From positions 1 to 54,271 of the forward strand of contig CALEPX010000001.1 in the NCBI GenBank assembly GCA_937911045.1: DNA of 54,271 bases, read 5' to 3'. Each line of letters begins with the position of its first letter. The stretch's first letter is position 1. The position numbers and the translations under genes were made by a program. This document shows positions 32,750 through 40,208 of this stretch, piece after piece. Origin of the DNA: an uncultured Fretibacterium sp. (lineage in GTDB: Bacteria; Synergistota; Synergistia; Synergistales; Aminobacteriaceae). Below the pieces are notes generated by a model. That model was not told where the DNA came from and did no database searches. It worked only from the letters and a program-made list of their open reading frames with translations.

Positions 32750-33524
32750 TGCAAGCCCCTTCTTCAGATTGAGAGGGGGTTTTTACATTCTGGACTGCTC
32801 TCATCGCAATCGCCAAAGGGACAGCAGCTATCAAAGCTATTATCAAAGCTATCAAGAAAGCTCTGATCGTTGCTCGTATGTCAGAAATTGCTGCGTTCAC
32901 ACGCGAACCGTCTGTCTCTGGTTTCAGGAAAATTTCCCGCCATGAAACAATCGGCACGAAAAATATATACAGCCAAGTCAAAATCGCGTTATCATAAACT
33001 AGGCATCGTTTGCGAGTTGCGATTTTCAAAAAATGAAACGCCGCTGCCACGGAGAATCCAGCGTAAATGATCGGGAAGAAAATTTGCAGGGTCAAATCTC
33101 CGGAACTTTTCTCAGAAAACGGCATAATAAACATAATCATAACCGTAGCAAATAAACACATAGCGCGAAACTTAATCCCCCAGAGATACAGCGCGAATTT
33201 GCCAACGTCCTTGAAAAAATTCCCAACTCTGCTCGAATTATCACACTCGGGTTTGCAAAGAATATCCAGCCACGACACAACCGGAATTAATATCACGTAC
33301 AGCCAAGCGAAAATTACGTTCTTGAACACATTCTTGCGTTGCGCTATCTTCACGAAAAATCCGCCAACTAAAGCTATCATCGCCGCAACTAAAATAATCG
33401 ACGCTATTCTCTCAACGATAGAATTTCCCAACGGATCCATCAATGCGTTATGAAAAATTGATAATGTTACGAACAACGAAAATGCACCCAGAATGTATTT
33501 CACAATCTTGAGAATTACTCGCAC
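32694..33524 (-). CDS. Membrane protein with internal duplication, C-terminus in the CRISPR array
   Basis: A 276-residue protein with about six membrane helices, unknown family. The GTG at 33524 is chosen because GGAGGT lies 6 bases upstream; the longer frame to 33596 would overlap the preceding gene. An internal repeat is visible: FAWLYVILIPVVSWLDILCKPECDNSSRV (residues 95-123) and LTWLYIFFVPIVSWREIFLKPETDGSRV (about 195-222), each after a hydrophobic pair. The last 18 codons lie in the final repeat and spacer 3 of the CRISPR array, so the native C-terminus may have been replaced. It follows the 132-residue membrane protein gene by 26 bases. Confidence 0.65.
   Translation of the reverse strand: MRVILKIVKYILGAFSLFVTLSIFHNALMDPLGNSIVERIASIILVAAMIALVGGFFVKIAQRKNVFKNVIFAWLYVILIPVVSWLDILCKPECDNSSRVGNFFKDVGKFALYLWGIKFRAMCLFATVMIMFIMPFSEKSSGDLTLQIFFPIIYAGFSVAAAFHFLKIATRKRCLVYDNAILTWLYIFFVPIVSWREIFLKPETDGSRVNAAISDIRATIRAFLIALIIALIAAVPLAIAMRAVQNVKTPSQSEEGACNPRVCGEQQMNRCIVTVQ
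32755..32784 (+). terminator. Probable pgi terminator, downstream of the CRISPR array
   Basis: GCCCCT (32755-32760) can pair with AGGGG (32774-32778) and TTTTT follows. An alternative hairpin with the last repeat (GGGG-TTGCAA-CCCC) is possible. Confidence 0.45.
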
Positions 33525-33550
33525 GATCACACCTCCGAAATCAGCACAGG

Positions 33551-33949
33551 CTAGAAAAGAAAAAATATTATCTTGAACACCAGATTCAGAATCCATTGCA
33601 GGAATCCGCCGATGCCTCCGAAAATTATCTCGAAGAATCCGCTAACGTAAACGTACAGCCACCATAAATCCAGAAATCCAAACGTGCATAACTTCACAAG
33701 CAAGACTAGCAAACCCAACGTAAGATCTATTCCGACGAGTTTCGCGAAATCGAATATTGCCGAAATTATCTGTAGCGATAACAATTCTTCCCAAACCAAC
33801 GCCAATGATGCAAACATATCCAAGCCCCAATCACTCGCGTCGTATGCGTCAACGTCTTTCTCATAAACATTCACAACTGCAATCGCCGAACCGGAAAATA
33901 TCACAGCAAATGCCACAACTAAGATTCCTGCAAGCAATTTACGCGCCAT
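33551..33949 (-). CDS. Small membrane protein of unknown function
   Basis: A 132-residue protein with an N-terminal signal-like segment (residues 1-25, MARKLLAGILVVAFAVIFSGSAIA), a short acidic patch (VYEKDVDAYDASD) and three hydrophobic stretches (about 45-60, 70-92, and 100-130, the last rich in Ile, Phe and Gly). I do not recognise the family. It is transcribed before the 276-residue membrane protein, so the two may form a membrane complex. The start ATG sits at the end of a 14-bp repeat that carries its own GGAG and ATG. Confidence 0.6.
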   Translation of the reverse strand: MARKLLAGILVVAFAVIFSGSAIAVVNVYEKDVDAYDASDWGLDMFASLALVWEELLSLQIISAIFDFAKLVGIDLTLGLLVLLVKLCTFGFLDLWWLYVYVSGFFEIIFGGIGGFLQWILNLVFKIIFFLF

Positions 33950-33988
33950 AATTTCATCTCCATAATTTCATCTCCATAATTTCATCTC
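33947..33988 (-). repeat. Triplicated 14-bp repeat carrying ribosome site and start codon
   Basis: CATAATTTCATCTC (plus strand) occurs three times perfectly. Read on the minus strand each copy holds GAG(G)AGATGAAATTATG, that is, a GGAGA site followed by ATG. The third copy provides the start of the 132-residue protein; the others could initiate short peptides or load ribosomes. Confidence 0.85.
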
Positions 33989-34109
33989 CGAGAAAATTCT
34001 AGCATGTGATAACGCACACAAAAACTAGCAAAATTACCGTTTATACCCCCCAATCATGTAGAATCTTACGTGTAACACATCATAACATAAACTGAAAGGA
34101 GAGTTTTTC

Positions 34110-34259
34110 ATGGCATCACTCGGAAAATGTCCGGAATGCGAACGCGCTGATCTAAGAAAATGCACTGATTGCGGTCATGTGTATTGCCCCAGGTGCGATG
34201 GCGGTCAGTCAGGTTGTCCGGAGTGTGGCTGTAAAACTTACAGGTACACAGACGCATAG
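34110..34259 (+). CDS. Small Cys-rich zinc-ribbon protein
   Basis: A 49-residue protein with nine cysteines arranged as CxxC pairs: C7-x2-C10, C18-x2-C21, C26-x2-C29, C36-x2-C39 and C41. This could hold two zinc knuckles. The ATG follows AAAGGAGA. It stands alone before a terminator (34270-34303). Function unknown; small proteins of this kind bind zinc or nucleic acid, or act as regulatory subunits. It is too short to be found easily. Confidence 0.75.
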   Translation: MASLGKCPECERADLRKCTDCGHVYCPRCDGGQSGCPECGCKTYRYTDA

Positions 34260-34269
34260 AAATTTTGCG

Positions 34270-34303
34270 GAATCCTCTTGATTATTTTCGGGGGGATTTT
34301 TTT
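34270..34303 (+). terminator. Terminator after the zinc-ribbon gene
   Basis: AATCCTC (34270-34276) pairs with GGGGATT (7 bp with one G-T) and seven T follow. Confidence 0.6.
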
Positions 34304-34309
34304 GTGCGG

Positions 34310-34315
34310 TATAAT
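34310..34315 (+). promoter_or_regulatory. -10 element placing the transcription start at the DUF721 ATG
   Basis: TATAAT ends 6 bases before the ATG at 34322 and no Shine-Dalgarno sequence is present between. Transcription starting 7 bases after the -10 would give a leaderless mRNA. Confidence 0.5.
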
Positions 34316-34321
34316 TCAAAC

Positions 34322-34798
34322 ATGAAGGAAAATTTATCAGCAGAAGCAATTTTACGTAAATTTTGTCCCGAATTGGCAGAACGTATGGACTACCTGAAGC
34401 GCATCCGCGAGCATTGGCAAGAAATCGTCGGCAGCATGGCACTGGCAAAATACTCCAGCGCGTACGACCTCAAGAACAACAAACTCTACATTTACGCGAA
34501 AAATCCTCAGGTAGGTCAGAAACTCAACGTAATGAAGGGCAATATCATCGGAAAGGTCAAGGGCATAGACGGCGTTGTTATCACTCTCTGGATTCCCAAA
34601 GCGAAATACACGCCTTCAAAGCCACGCGCCAATGTTCGCCGCAAAATCATCGAGGTCTCAGACGACGAAGCAAACGAAATTCGCAAGAAATACTCGGAAA
34701 GTTACGCAAAACTCGAAGAAACGAATCCCGAAGCAGCCCACGCTATCGCAAGATTACAGGTTCTAATCGCGAAAAAATTCCCCGAACAGGATATATAA
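34322..34798 (+). CDS. DUF721 (DciA-like) protein
   Basis: A 158-residue soluble protein. Residues 1-80 match DUF721: a helical start (LSAEAILRKFCPELAERM), REHWQEIVGSMALAKYSSAYDLKNNKLYIYAKNPQVGQKLNVMKGNIIGKV. The family includes DciA, the ancestral loader of the replicative helicase DnaB, but many members have no tested role. The C-terminal half is charged (SKPRANVRRKIIEVSDDEANEIRKKY). No ribosome site precedes the ATG, consistent with a leaderless mRNA. A flagellar gene follows 24 bases later. Confidence 0.75.
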   Translation: MKENLSAEAILRKFCPELAERMDYLKRIREHWQEIVGSMALAKYSSAYDLKNNKLYIYAKNPQVGQKLNVMKGNIIGKVKGIDGVVITLWIPKAKYTPSKPRANVRRKIIEVSDDEANEIRKKYSESYAKLEETNPEAAHAIARLQVLIAKKFPEQDI

Positions 34799-34822
34799 TA
34801 TAAAACAGGAGGAATGATAATC

Positions 34823-35179
34823 ATGATTTCAGCACGGGGAAGTTACGGGGTCTACGCTGTCAATGACGCAAGCAAAATCGATCCCGAAGTTCACAAGACC
34901 AAGGACGCGAAAAAATTACAGGAAACATGTCAGGCGTTCGAGGCAATACTCTGGTCGAAACTCTGGAAGGATATGCGCAAAACTGCAATGTCAATCAGCG
35001 GCTCGGATCAAGGCAGACCTTGGCAGCAAATGGAGGAATTGTCACTCGAAATGGCTTCGGATGACTTGGTGAAAAGTTCAGGTGGAGCAGGACTGTGGAA
35101 GTTGCTCTATGACAGCATGATAGGCAAACTCGCGGCAGACCAGAAAGCTCAGGGAACAAGTGCAGCTAATGAATCCTGA
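34823..35179 (+). CDS. flgJ: Flagellar rod-binding protein FlgJ (N-terminal domain only)
   Basis: A 118-residue protein corresponding to the rod-binding domain of FlgJ, which caps rod assembly in the periplasm: KDAKKLQETCQAFEAILWSKLWKDMRKTAM, QGRPWQQMEELSLEMASDDLVKSSGGAGLWKLLYDSM. The C-terminal muramidase domain of E. coli FlgJ is missing, as in many non-proteobacterial forms. The ATG at 34823 is chosen over 34814 because AGGAGGA lies about 9 bases upstream. With fliW and csrA it shows that the organism has flagella, though no other flagellar genes are near. Confidence 0.85.
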   Translation: MISARGSYGVYAVNDASKIDPEVHKTKDAKKLQETCQAFEAILWSKLWKDMRKTAMSISGSDQGRPWQQMEELSLEMASDDLVKSSGGAGLWKLLYDSMIGKLAADQKAQGTSAANES

Positions 35180-35708
35180 GATGCTCCTGCACATATGCTG
35201 CGCTCCGGACGCGACTGTACCGGTGATGGATTTGCTCTCACAGGGTCGTCACGTTCGGGGATTTTTCTACGGAAGCAATATTCACCCGTACGAGGAATAC
35301 GCAAGACGTTTGGAAGCCGTGAAAATTCTTGCGGCAAAAACGAATCTTGAAGTCGAAATTGCAGAATATAATCCGGACGAATGGCTGATTGCGACCCGGG
35401 ATTTGCGCGACGAACCAGAGGGTGGCAAAAGATGCGACGTGTGTTTCAGATTACAGTTCGAGGCAGCAGCACGTCACGGGAAAATTGGCGAGAACTTCTG
35501 CACAAGTCTCACGATAAGCCCTCACAAGAACGTGCAGAAAATTTTCGCAATCGGCTCTCAAATCGCGAGTAAATATAATCTTGACTGGCAGAATATAATC
35601 TGGCGCAAGAATGACGGCTTCAAACGCTCGGTGCAAATTTCAAGAGAACTCGGATTATACCGGCAGAATTATTGCGGCTGCATGTGCAGTTATCGCCCGT
35701 ATCTGTAA
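35169..35708 (+). CDS. queH: Epoxyqueuosine reductase QueH
   Basis: QueH reduces epoxyqueuosine in tRNA to queuosine (the oxygen-insensitive alternative to QueG) and uses a 4Fe-4S cluster. The product of about 179 residues has LLHICCAPDATVPVMDLL (CC motif), GFFYGSNIHPYEEYARRLEAV, GKRCDVCFRLQFEAAARHGKIGENFCTSLTISPHKN and a C-terminal GLYRQNYCGCMCSY, with cysteines at the expected places for the cluster. An in-frame GTG at 35160 is an alternative start. It overlaps flgJ by 11 bases, and its 3' end overlaps a convergent gene by 19 bases. Confidence 0.9.
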   Translation: MNPEMLLHICCAPDATVPVMDLLSQGRHVRGFFYGSNIHPYEEYARRLEAVKILAAKTNLEVEIAEYNPDEWLIATRDLRDEPEGGKRCDVCFRLQFEAAARHGKIGENFCTSLTISPHKNVQKIFAIGSQIASKYNLDWQNIIWRKNDGFKRSVQISRELGLYRQNYCGCMCSYRPYL

Positions 35709-36928
35709 CGCCTGACGTAATGCGCGACTGTCGATGCCAAAACGAATCCTATGCTCAGACCAAGCAATGACAGAATGCAGTTCACACCGTTGTCGTACAC
35801 GAGATTGATGTTCTGAACGTAGAAACCGGATAGCGAATAAAAGAACAAGTCTCCTGGTATTAACGGGATAATCGACGGATAAATATAGTAAGTCGAGGGC
35901 TGTCGTCGTGTTGTTGCGAGAAATTCCGCGTAAAGTGCCGCGATTGAAGCAGAAATCGTCATGTATAATAATCTGCTGTCGGTCAAAGGCGTCAGAGCAA
36001 GTAACGCAACTCGTGACAAAGCTCCGCCTAAACCAGCAAGCCACAAATCATAGAACGGGATTCGAAATACGATTCCGAAACTGATTGACGCGAAGTATGA
36101 CAGCATGATTAACATGAACGGGTTTTTCAACGGTGAAGCCATCTCGTTAATTTGCAGAACGTTTTTGAATAAGCCGATTGAGAGATAAATTCCCATCGCG
36201 AGAGCCAGCGTCTCAATCGTGACTTTGAACATTTGCAGAATGCCGTTGATCTCGTAATTGCACAGAAGATTTCGCATTGCGTTTACTAACGGGATTCCGG
36301 GGATTAGCAGCATTGAGATCGTTATCATGACTATTGCGAGATTGCTCTTCATGCCGATCAGCAAAAATATTATCGCAGCCGTCGTCGCTAAGAATGTCAT
36401 GATTGCGCTGACCAGAATTTTGTCGAGACCGCTCTTTTCGAAGAGTTTCAGCAGGTAATGCACCAGTGCCGTCACACACGCGACCGGAATAATCTCCCAG
36501 ATTGCGCCGCCGAAAATCATACACAGGCAACTCGCCGCACAGATTCGCCCGAGTAATACGTTCCAGTCCTGATAATCGCGAACTTGCAGAGATTTTTCGA
36601 GCATCTTGTTGAGATATTTTGTGTTGGGAGTAATTTCGGCGATTTTGTATGAGAGCTGATTGAGTGATTTCAGGCGTTCGAGATGTATTCCTGCCGGAGG
36701 GATTGCTGCCTGCCGTGAGAAATATTGCCCGGATTGATCGATTGCGCTTAATGATATATGCGTGCTGAGTAAAAATATGCTCAAGTCACGTAACTCGTAG
36801 GCTTTGCAGATAAACTCGATTGCGAGATGAACCCGTTCAAGATTCGCGCCGGCTTTGATCATTTCGCGACTGAGATTTACGCAGAATTTTAGTATTTCGT
36901 CTGTGTTTCTGGATTTGATATTATTCAT
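35690..36928 (-). CDS. ThrE-type threonine/serine exporter family protein
   Basis: A 412-residue two-part membrane protein. The N-terminal soluble portion (1-130) has the start pattern ILKFCVNLSREMIKAGANLERVHLAIEFICKAYEL of the YjjP/ThrE family, and about ten hydrophobic helices follow (WEIIPVACVTALVHYLLKLFE, LLIPGIPLVNAMRNLLCNYEINGILQMFKVTIETLALAMGIYLSIGL, the second half IALPxxxPLIPGDLFFYSLSGFYV). Members export threonine or serine and use the proton gradient. Fused N- and C-terminal halves are usual for ThrE. The rhodanese gene 8 bases upstream is probably in the same operon. Confidence 0.88.
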   Translation of the reverse strand: MNNIKSRNTDEILKFCVNLSREMIKAGANLERVHLAIEFICKAYELRDLSIFLLSTHISLSAIDQSGQYFSRQAAIPPAGIHLERLKSLNQLSYKIAEITPNTKYLNKMLEKSLQVRDYQDWNVLLGRICAASCLCMIFGGAIWEIIPVACVTALVHYLLKLFEKSGLDKILVSAIMTFLATTAAIIFLLIGMKSNLAIVMITISMLLIPGIPLVNAMRNLLCNYEINGILQMFKVTIETLALAMGIYLSIGLFKNVLQINEMASPLKNPFMLIMLSYFASISFGIVFRIPFYDLWLAGLGGALSRVALLALTPLTDSRLLYMTISASIAALYAEFLATTRRQPSTYYIYPSIIPLIPGDLFFYSLSGFYVQNINLVYDNGVNCILSLLGLSIGFVLASTVAHYVRRYRYGR

Positions 36929-36936
36929 GTGAAAAT

Positions 36937-37374
36937 TTACTCCTGAGATATTATATTATTCGGGTTTGAGAGCCAGTCTTTCATGCCTCCGCTGTAGGTT
37001 TTGATTTGTTGCGCCGAGTAGCCAAATTCCCGAACTAGAGTTTCGCCGAAAATTTCGGATAACGTGCCACGTTCGCAATATAATATTATCGCAGTACGCT
37101 TTGTAAGTCCAGCACGAGCCAAAGCCGCCGCAGCAGCCTTGATTTTCAAGTCGGATAACGGGAAATTTATCGCGCCTTTTATATGCCCGTCGTAGAAATC
37201 TTCTTCGTCACGAACGTCAACTACAAGAACGCCGTTTTTGCCAATGTTGCTCTTGAGAAATTCCTGGTCAACGTGTTCGATTCTCGGTTCGAGCCAAGTT
37301 GCGAATAGCAGGAACACGATTGTCATCAGGAAAATCACCGGAGCAGCGATTTCGAGTTTGATATTATATTTCAC
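36937..37374 (-). CDS. Membrane-anchored rhodanese-domain protein
   Basis: A 145-residue protein. Residues 9-28 form one membrane helix (EIAAPVIFLMTIVFLLFATWL), and the rest is a single rhodanese fold: GVLVVDVRDEEDFYDGHIKGAINFPLSDL, the active-site loop ILYCERGTLSEIFGETL with a Cys in YCERG, and GYSAQQIKTYSGGMKDWLS. Rhodaneses transfer sulfane sulfur or act as sulfide/thiosulfate handling and redox proteins. The catalytic Cys is present. The domain would face outside the membrane. It lies upstream of the ThrE-type exporter. Confidence 0.85.
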   Translation of the reverse strand: MKYNIKLEIAAPVIFLMTIVFLLFATWLEPRIEHVDQEFLKSNIGKNGVLVVDVRDEEDFYDGHIKGAINFPLSDLKIKAAAAALARAGLTKRTAIILYCERGTLSEIFGETLVREFGYSAQQIKTYSGGMKDWLSNPNNIISQE

Positions 37375-37387
37375 GTATTAACACTCA

Positions 37388-37431
37388 CTTTCTGAACGCT
37401 TTCTGAATGCTTTATGAACGCTTCCTGAACT
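37388..37431 (+). repeat. Four imperfect 11-bp tandem repeats
   Basis: CTTTCTGAACG and three variants (CTTTCTGAATG, CTTTATGAACG, CTTCCTGAACT) sit between divergent promoters, upstream of the HIT gene and of the rhodanese gene. Confidence 0.85.
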
Positions 37432-37478
37432 GGGAAAATCAGGTTATAATATTATATATTAATCTTGGAGGAAGTATC

Positions 37479-37973
37479 ATGCAAAACGATTCGAGAATAC
37501 TTTACGCGACGTGGCGAATGAGCTATATCGAAGCACCTAAACATGACGGCTGCATATTCTGTGATTTCCCAAACGAGAATCACGACGACGAGCATTATAT
37601 AGTCCATCGGGGAAAATATTGCTTCGTGATCATGAATCTTTACCCGTATAATCCCGGACACTTGATGGTGATCCCGTACAGACACACGAATTTATACGAG
37701 AGCTTAACAGAACATGAAATTCTTGAGTTGCATAAATTTTCAAGTGAGGCAGTTCGAGTTTTGAAACAAGTCATGAATCCAGACGGCTTTAACATGGGCA
37801 TAAATCTTGGATTGACAGCCGGAGCAGGAGTTGCAGGACACATTCACAGGCATATAGTCCCAAGATGGAACGGAGATAATAATTTCATGCCGGTTCTGGC
37901 AGATACGCGCGTGCTGTCGGACTCGATTGAAAATTCCTGGCGCAAAATCAAGCAAGCCTGGCAAGTTGACTAG
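37479..37973 (+). CDS. HIT-family hydrolase/nucleotidyltransferase
   Basis: A 164-residue protein of the histidine triad family. The ATG at 37479 has TTGGAGG upstream. Two CxxC-like points (GCIFCDF) near residue 27-30 may bind zinc. The catalytic HIT motif is HIHRHIVPR (H-x-H-x-H-hydrophobic) near residue 126-132. The VIMNLYPYNPGHLMVIPYRH segment is typical of Ap4A phosphorylase/hydrolase-like members. The substrate is probably a dinucleoside polyphosphate or aminoacyl-AMP. The stop overlaps the start of the IMPACT gene by 8 bases. Confidence 0.9.
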   Translation: MQNDSRILYATWRMSYIEAPKHDGCIFCDFPNENHDDEHYIVHRGKYCFVIMNLYPYNPGHLMVIPYRHTNLYESLTEHEILELHKFSSEAVRVLKQVMNPDGFNMGINLGLTAGAGVAGHIHRHIVPRWNGDNNFMPVLADTRVLSDSIENSWRKIKQAWQVD

Positions 37974-38562
37974 TTACTCGGAACCAGAGCAAGCAGTGAT
38001 TTTCGAGCAGAAGATTAAGCGTTCGGTTTTCATTGCGAATCTCGAAGCGTGTCATGATGAATCAGAGGCGAATAATTTCCTGAAGCGCATAGTCTCGCAA
38101 TATCGTGACGCAACGCATAATTGCAGGGCATATTTAATCGGTGAGCGTGAGTATTTCTCGGATGACGGTGAGCCTTCAGGAACAGCTGGCAGACCGATTT
38201 TGCAGGAAATTAAACGCAGCGGCTTTGTGAATGTGATGTTAATCGTTACGAGATATTTCGGCGGTGTGAAGCTTGGTGTTCGCGGATTAATCGACGCATA
38301 TTCAGGAACGGCTGCGAAAGCTCTGGAACTTGTAAAACCCAAAATTGTGAATGTAACGCGAAAATTCCGGGTCAGGTTTGATTACGCGAATCTTGGTTTG
38401 ATTAATCATGTGCTTGAGGCTTGCGAGATTCTTGAGAGAAATTATGATGCGAAAGTTGAACTGGTTTTTGCGGCTGAACTGGGATTTTGCGAGAAGATTT
38501 TTTCGGAGCTGGCAGAGTTTCGCGCACGGAAGATTATCGATAGTCTGGAGGCTTTGTCGTGA
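37966..38562 (+). CDS. IMPACT/YigZ-family protein
   Basis: A 198-residue protein of the UPF0029/YigZ family. The start pattern RSVFIANLEACHDESEANNFLKRIVSQYRDATHNCRAYLIG is followed by the signature DDGEPSGTAGRPILQEI and IVTRYFGGVKLGVRGLIDAYSGTAAKAL. The C-terminal ferredoxin-like DUF1949 half is present (FRVRFDYANLGLINHVLE). It is linked in eukaryotes to translation control (IMPACT) but has no clear bacterial role. TTG 37966 is the likely start because an upstream in-frame start would lie well within the HIT gene. It overlaps the next gene by 4 bases. Confidence 0.85.
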   Translation: MTSYSEPEQAVIFEQKIKRSVFIANLEACHDESEANNFLKRIVSQYRDATHNCRAYLIGEREYFSDDGEPSGTAGRPILQEIKRSGFVNVMLIVTRYFGGVKLGVRGLIDAYSGTAAKALELVKPKIVNVTRKFRVRFDYANLGLINHVLEACEILERNYDAKVELVFAAELGFCEKIFSELAEFRARKIIDSLEALS

Positions 38563-39374
38563 AAATAATCATGCTCGGAACTGGTCACGCACTTGTCAGG
38601 GAATGCTATAACACATGCTTCGTGATTAGTGACGCTTCGGGGAATTTTCTGGTTGATGCTGGTGGCGGGAATCTGATTTTGCACAGGCTCAAGCACGCCG
38701 GAATAAGTGTTGATGATATTCATGATGTATTCGTCACGCACAAGCATATTGATCATGTTTTGGGAATGATCTGGCTGATCAGGATTATTGCGCAAGACAT
38801 GAATCGCGGAGTTTATTCGGGTAATACGAGAATTTTCGGAAATGATGACGTGTTGAGCGTTTTGCTGGAGATGTGCGAGAAGCTCCTGTTGCCGTACCAG
38901 TTCGCATTTGTAGGTTCGCGGATAATTTTCAGGCAGGTTAATGACGGGGAGATTTGCGAAATTTTGGGACGTGACGTGCGTTTTTTTGACATAGGTTCTA
39001 ATCGCACGAAGCAGTTCGGATTTAATATGTTCGCGCGCGATGGCAGAAAATTCCTGACGTGTTGCGGTGATGAGACGTTTCACGAGTCGTATTATGATTA
39101 CGCACAGGGAAGCGATTGGCTGCTGCATGAGGCATTCTGTCTGAGTTCTAAAGCTGAGATTTGCAAGCCGTACGAAAAGAATCACTCGACGGTGAAAGAT
39201 GCCTGTGAGAATGCTGCGAGACTGGGTGCGAAGAATTTGCTGATTTATCACGCCAGCGATGAGAATATTTTGACACGACGCGAAGATTATACTCGTGAGG
39301 CAAGAGAGTTTTTTCACGGGAATATTTTCGTGCCGTATGATCTGGAAGTTATAGATTTGGGAGAGGAGTTTTAA
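38559..39374 (+). CDS. MBL-fold metallohydrolase (RNase Z-like)
   Basis: A 271-residue metallo-beta-lactamase fold protein. It begins MKIIMLGTGHALVRECYNTCFVI, then VDAGGGNLILHRL (asp region), the metal motif VTHKHIDHVLGMIWLI (H-x-H-x-D-H), LTCCGDETFHESYYDYAQGSDWLLHEAF (the Asp and the ribonuclease-like LLHEA segment) and NLLIYHASDENILTRREDYTREAREFF near the end (last metal His). The spacing resembles RNase Z/ElaC relatives more than lactamases. The GTG start overlaps the previous stop by 4 bases. The substrate is unknown; it may process tRNA ends or cleave phosphodiesters. Confidence 0.82.
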   Translation: MKIIMLGTGHALVRECYNTCFVISDASGNFLVDAGGGNLILHRLKHAGISVDDIHDVFVTHKHIDHVLGMIWLIRIIAQDMNRGVYSGNTRIFGNDDVLSVLLEMCEKLLLPYQFAFVGSRIIFRQVNDGEICEILGRDVRFFDIGSNRTKQFGFNMFARDGRKFLTCCGDETFHESYYDYAQGSDWLLHEAFCLSSKAEICKPYEKNHSTVKDACENAARLGAKNLLIYHASDENILTRREDYTREAREFFHGNIFVPYDLEVIDLGEEF

Positions 39375-39376
39375 TC

Positions 39377-40135
39377 GTGAATAAGATTTGGGATCCTGAG
39401 GATTACTCGCTGAATTTCGGTTTTGTTTTCAAGTACGGTCAGGGAGTTTTGGATTTGTTGGAGAAAGACGGGGTCAAGAGCATTTTGGATCTTGGCTGCG
39501 GCACTGGGGTTTTGACGAAATTTTTGGCTAAAGAAGGCTATCAGGTTTTGGGACTGGATTCTTCGTCTGAGATGCTGGAGAAGGCACGGCGAGATTTTCC
39601 GGCGATAAATTTCATCGAGGCTGACGCGGCGAATTTCGAGTTAGTGAATCCGGTTGATGCTGTGTTTTCGAACGCGGTTCTGCACTGGATAGATCGCGAT
39701 AAACAAGTTGACATGATGAAGTGCGTTTACAGAGCGTTAGTCCCAGGTGGACAGTTTGTTTTCGAGATGGGCGGCAAAGGCAATAACAGGCTTATTCACG
39801 CATTGATGGAAGAATTGTTTGCCAGACGCGGCTATAAGTACGAAGCACCGTTTTATTTCCCGTCGATTGGCGAGTACGCGACGCTGTTGGAATCCGTGGG
39901 TTTTGACGTGAGATACGCGATATTATTTGACAGACCGACGCCGTTGAAAGGTGAGAACGGTCTTGCGGATTGGCTGCGAATGTTCCAGAATATGCAGTTG
40001 TCGCAGCTTAGCGTTCGTGACAGAGAAGAGATAATTTTCGAGACGGTGAACACGTTGAAGCCGGAATTGTACAGTCATGGGGTCTGGTACTCGGATTATG
40101 TTAGACTGCGCGTGCGTGCCGTGAAAAAAATCTAG
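39377..40135 (+). CDS. Class I SAM-dependent methyltransferase
   Basis: A 252-residue Rossmann-type methyltransferase. Motif I is ILDLGCGTGVLTKFLAKEGYQVLGLDSSSEMLEKA, followed by FIEADAANFELVNPVDAVFSNAVLHWIDRDKQVDMMKCVYRALVPGGQFVFEMGGKGN. The overall pattern resembles trans-aconitate methyltransferase (Tam)-like and related small-molecule enzymes. The substrate is not clear. GTG is used as start, 2 bases after the preceding stop, so it belongs to the HIT-IMPACT-MBL operon. Confidence 0.88.
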   Translation: MNKIWDPEDYSLNFGFVFKYGQGVLDLLEKDGVKSILDLGCGTGVLTKFLAKEGYQVLGLDSSSEMLEKARRDFPAINFIEADAANFELVNPVDAVFSNAVLHWIDRDKQVDMMKCVYRALVPGGQFVFEMGGKGNNRLIHALMEELFARRGYKYEAPFYFPSIGEYATLLESVGFDVRYAILFDRPTPLKGENGLADWLRMFQNMQLSQLSVRDREEIIFETVNTLKPELYSHGVWYSDYVRLRVRAVKKI

Positions 40136-40208
40136 CGCATATTGTGATAATTAGAATTAATAGCCCGAAGAAGGTTTTCAAAATTTTTGGGTACGAGGAG
40201 AATTTAGT

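Noticed and set aside
32587..32772. 61-codon frame with FPAHAGV and PRTRGG motifs
   Set aside because: These motifs are translations of the CRISPR repeat, a known source of spurious proteins.
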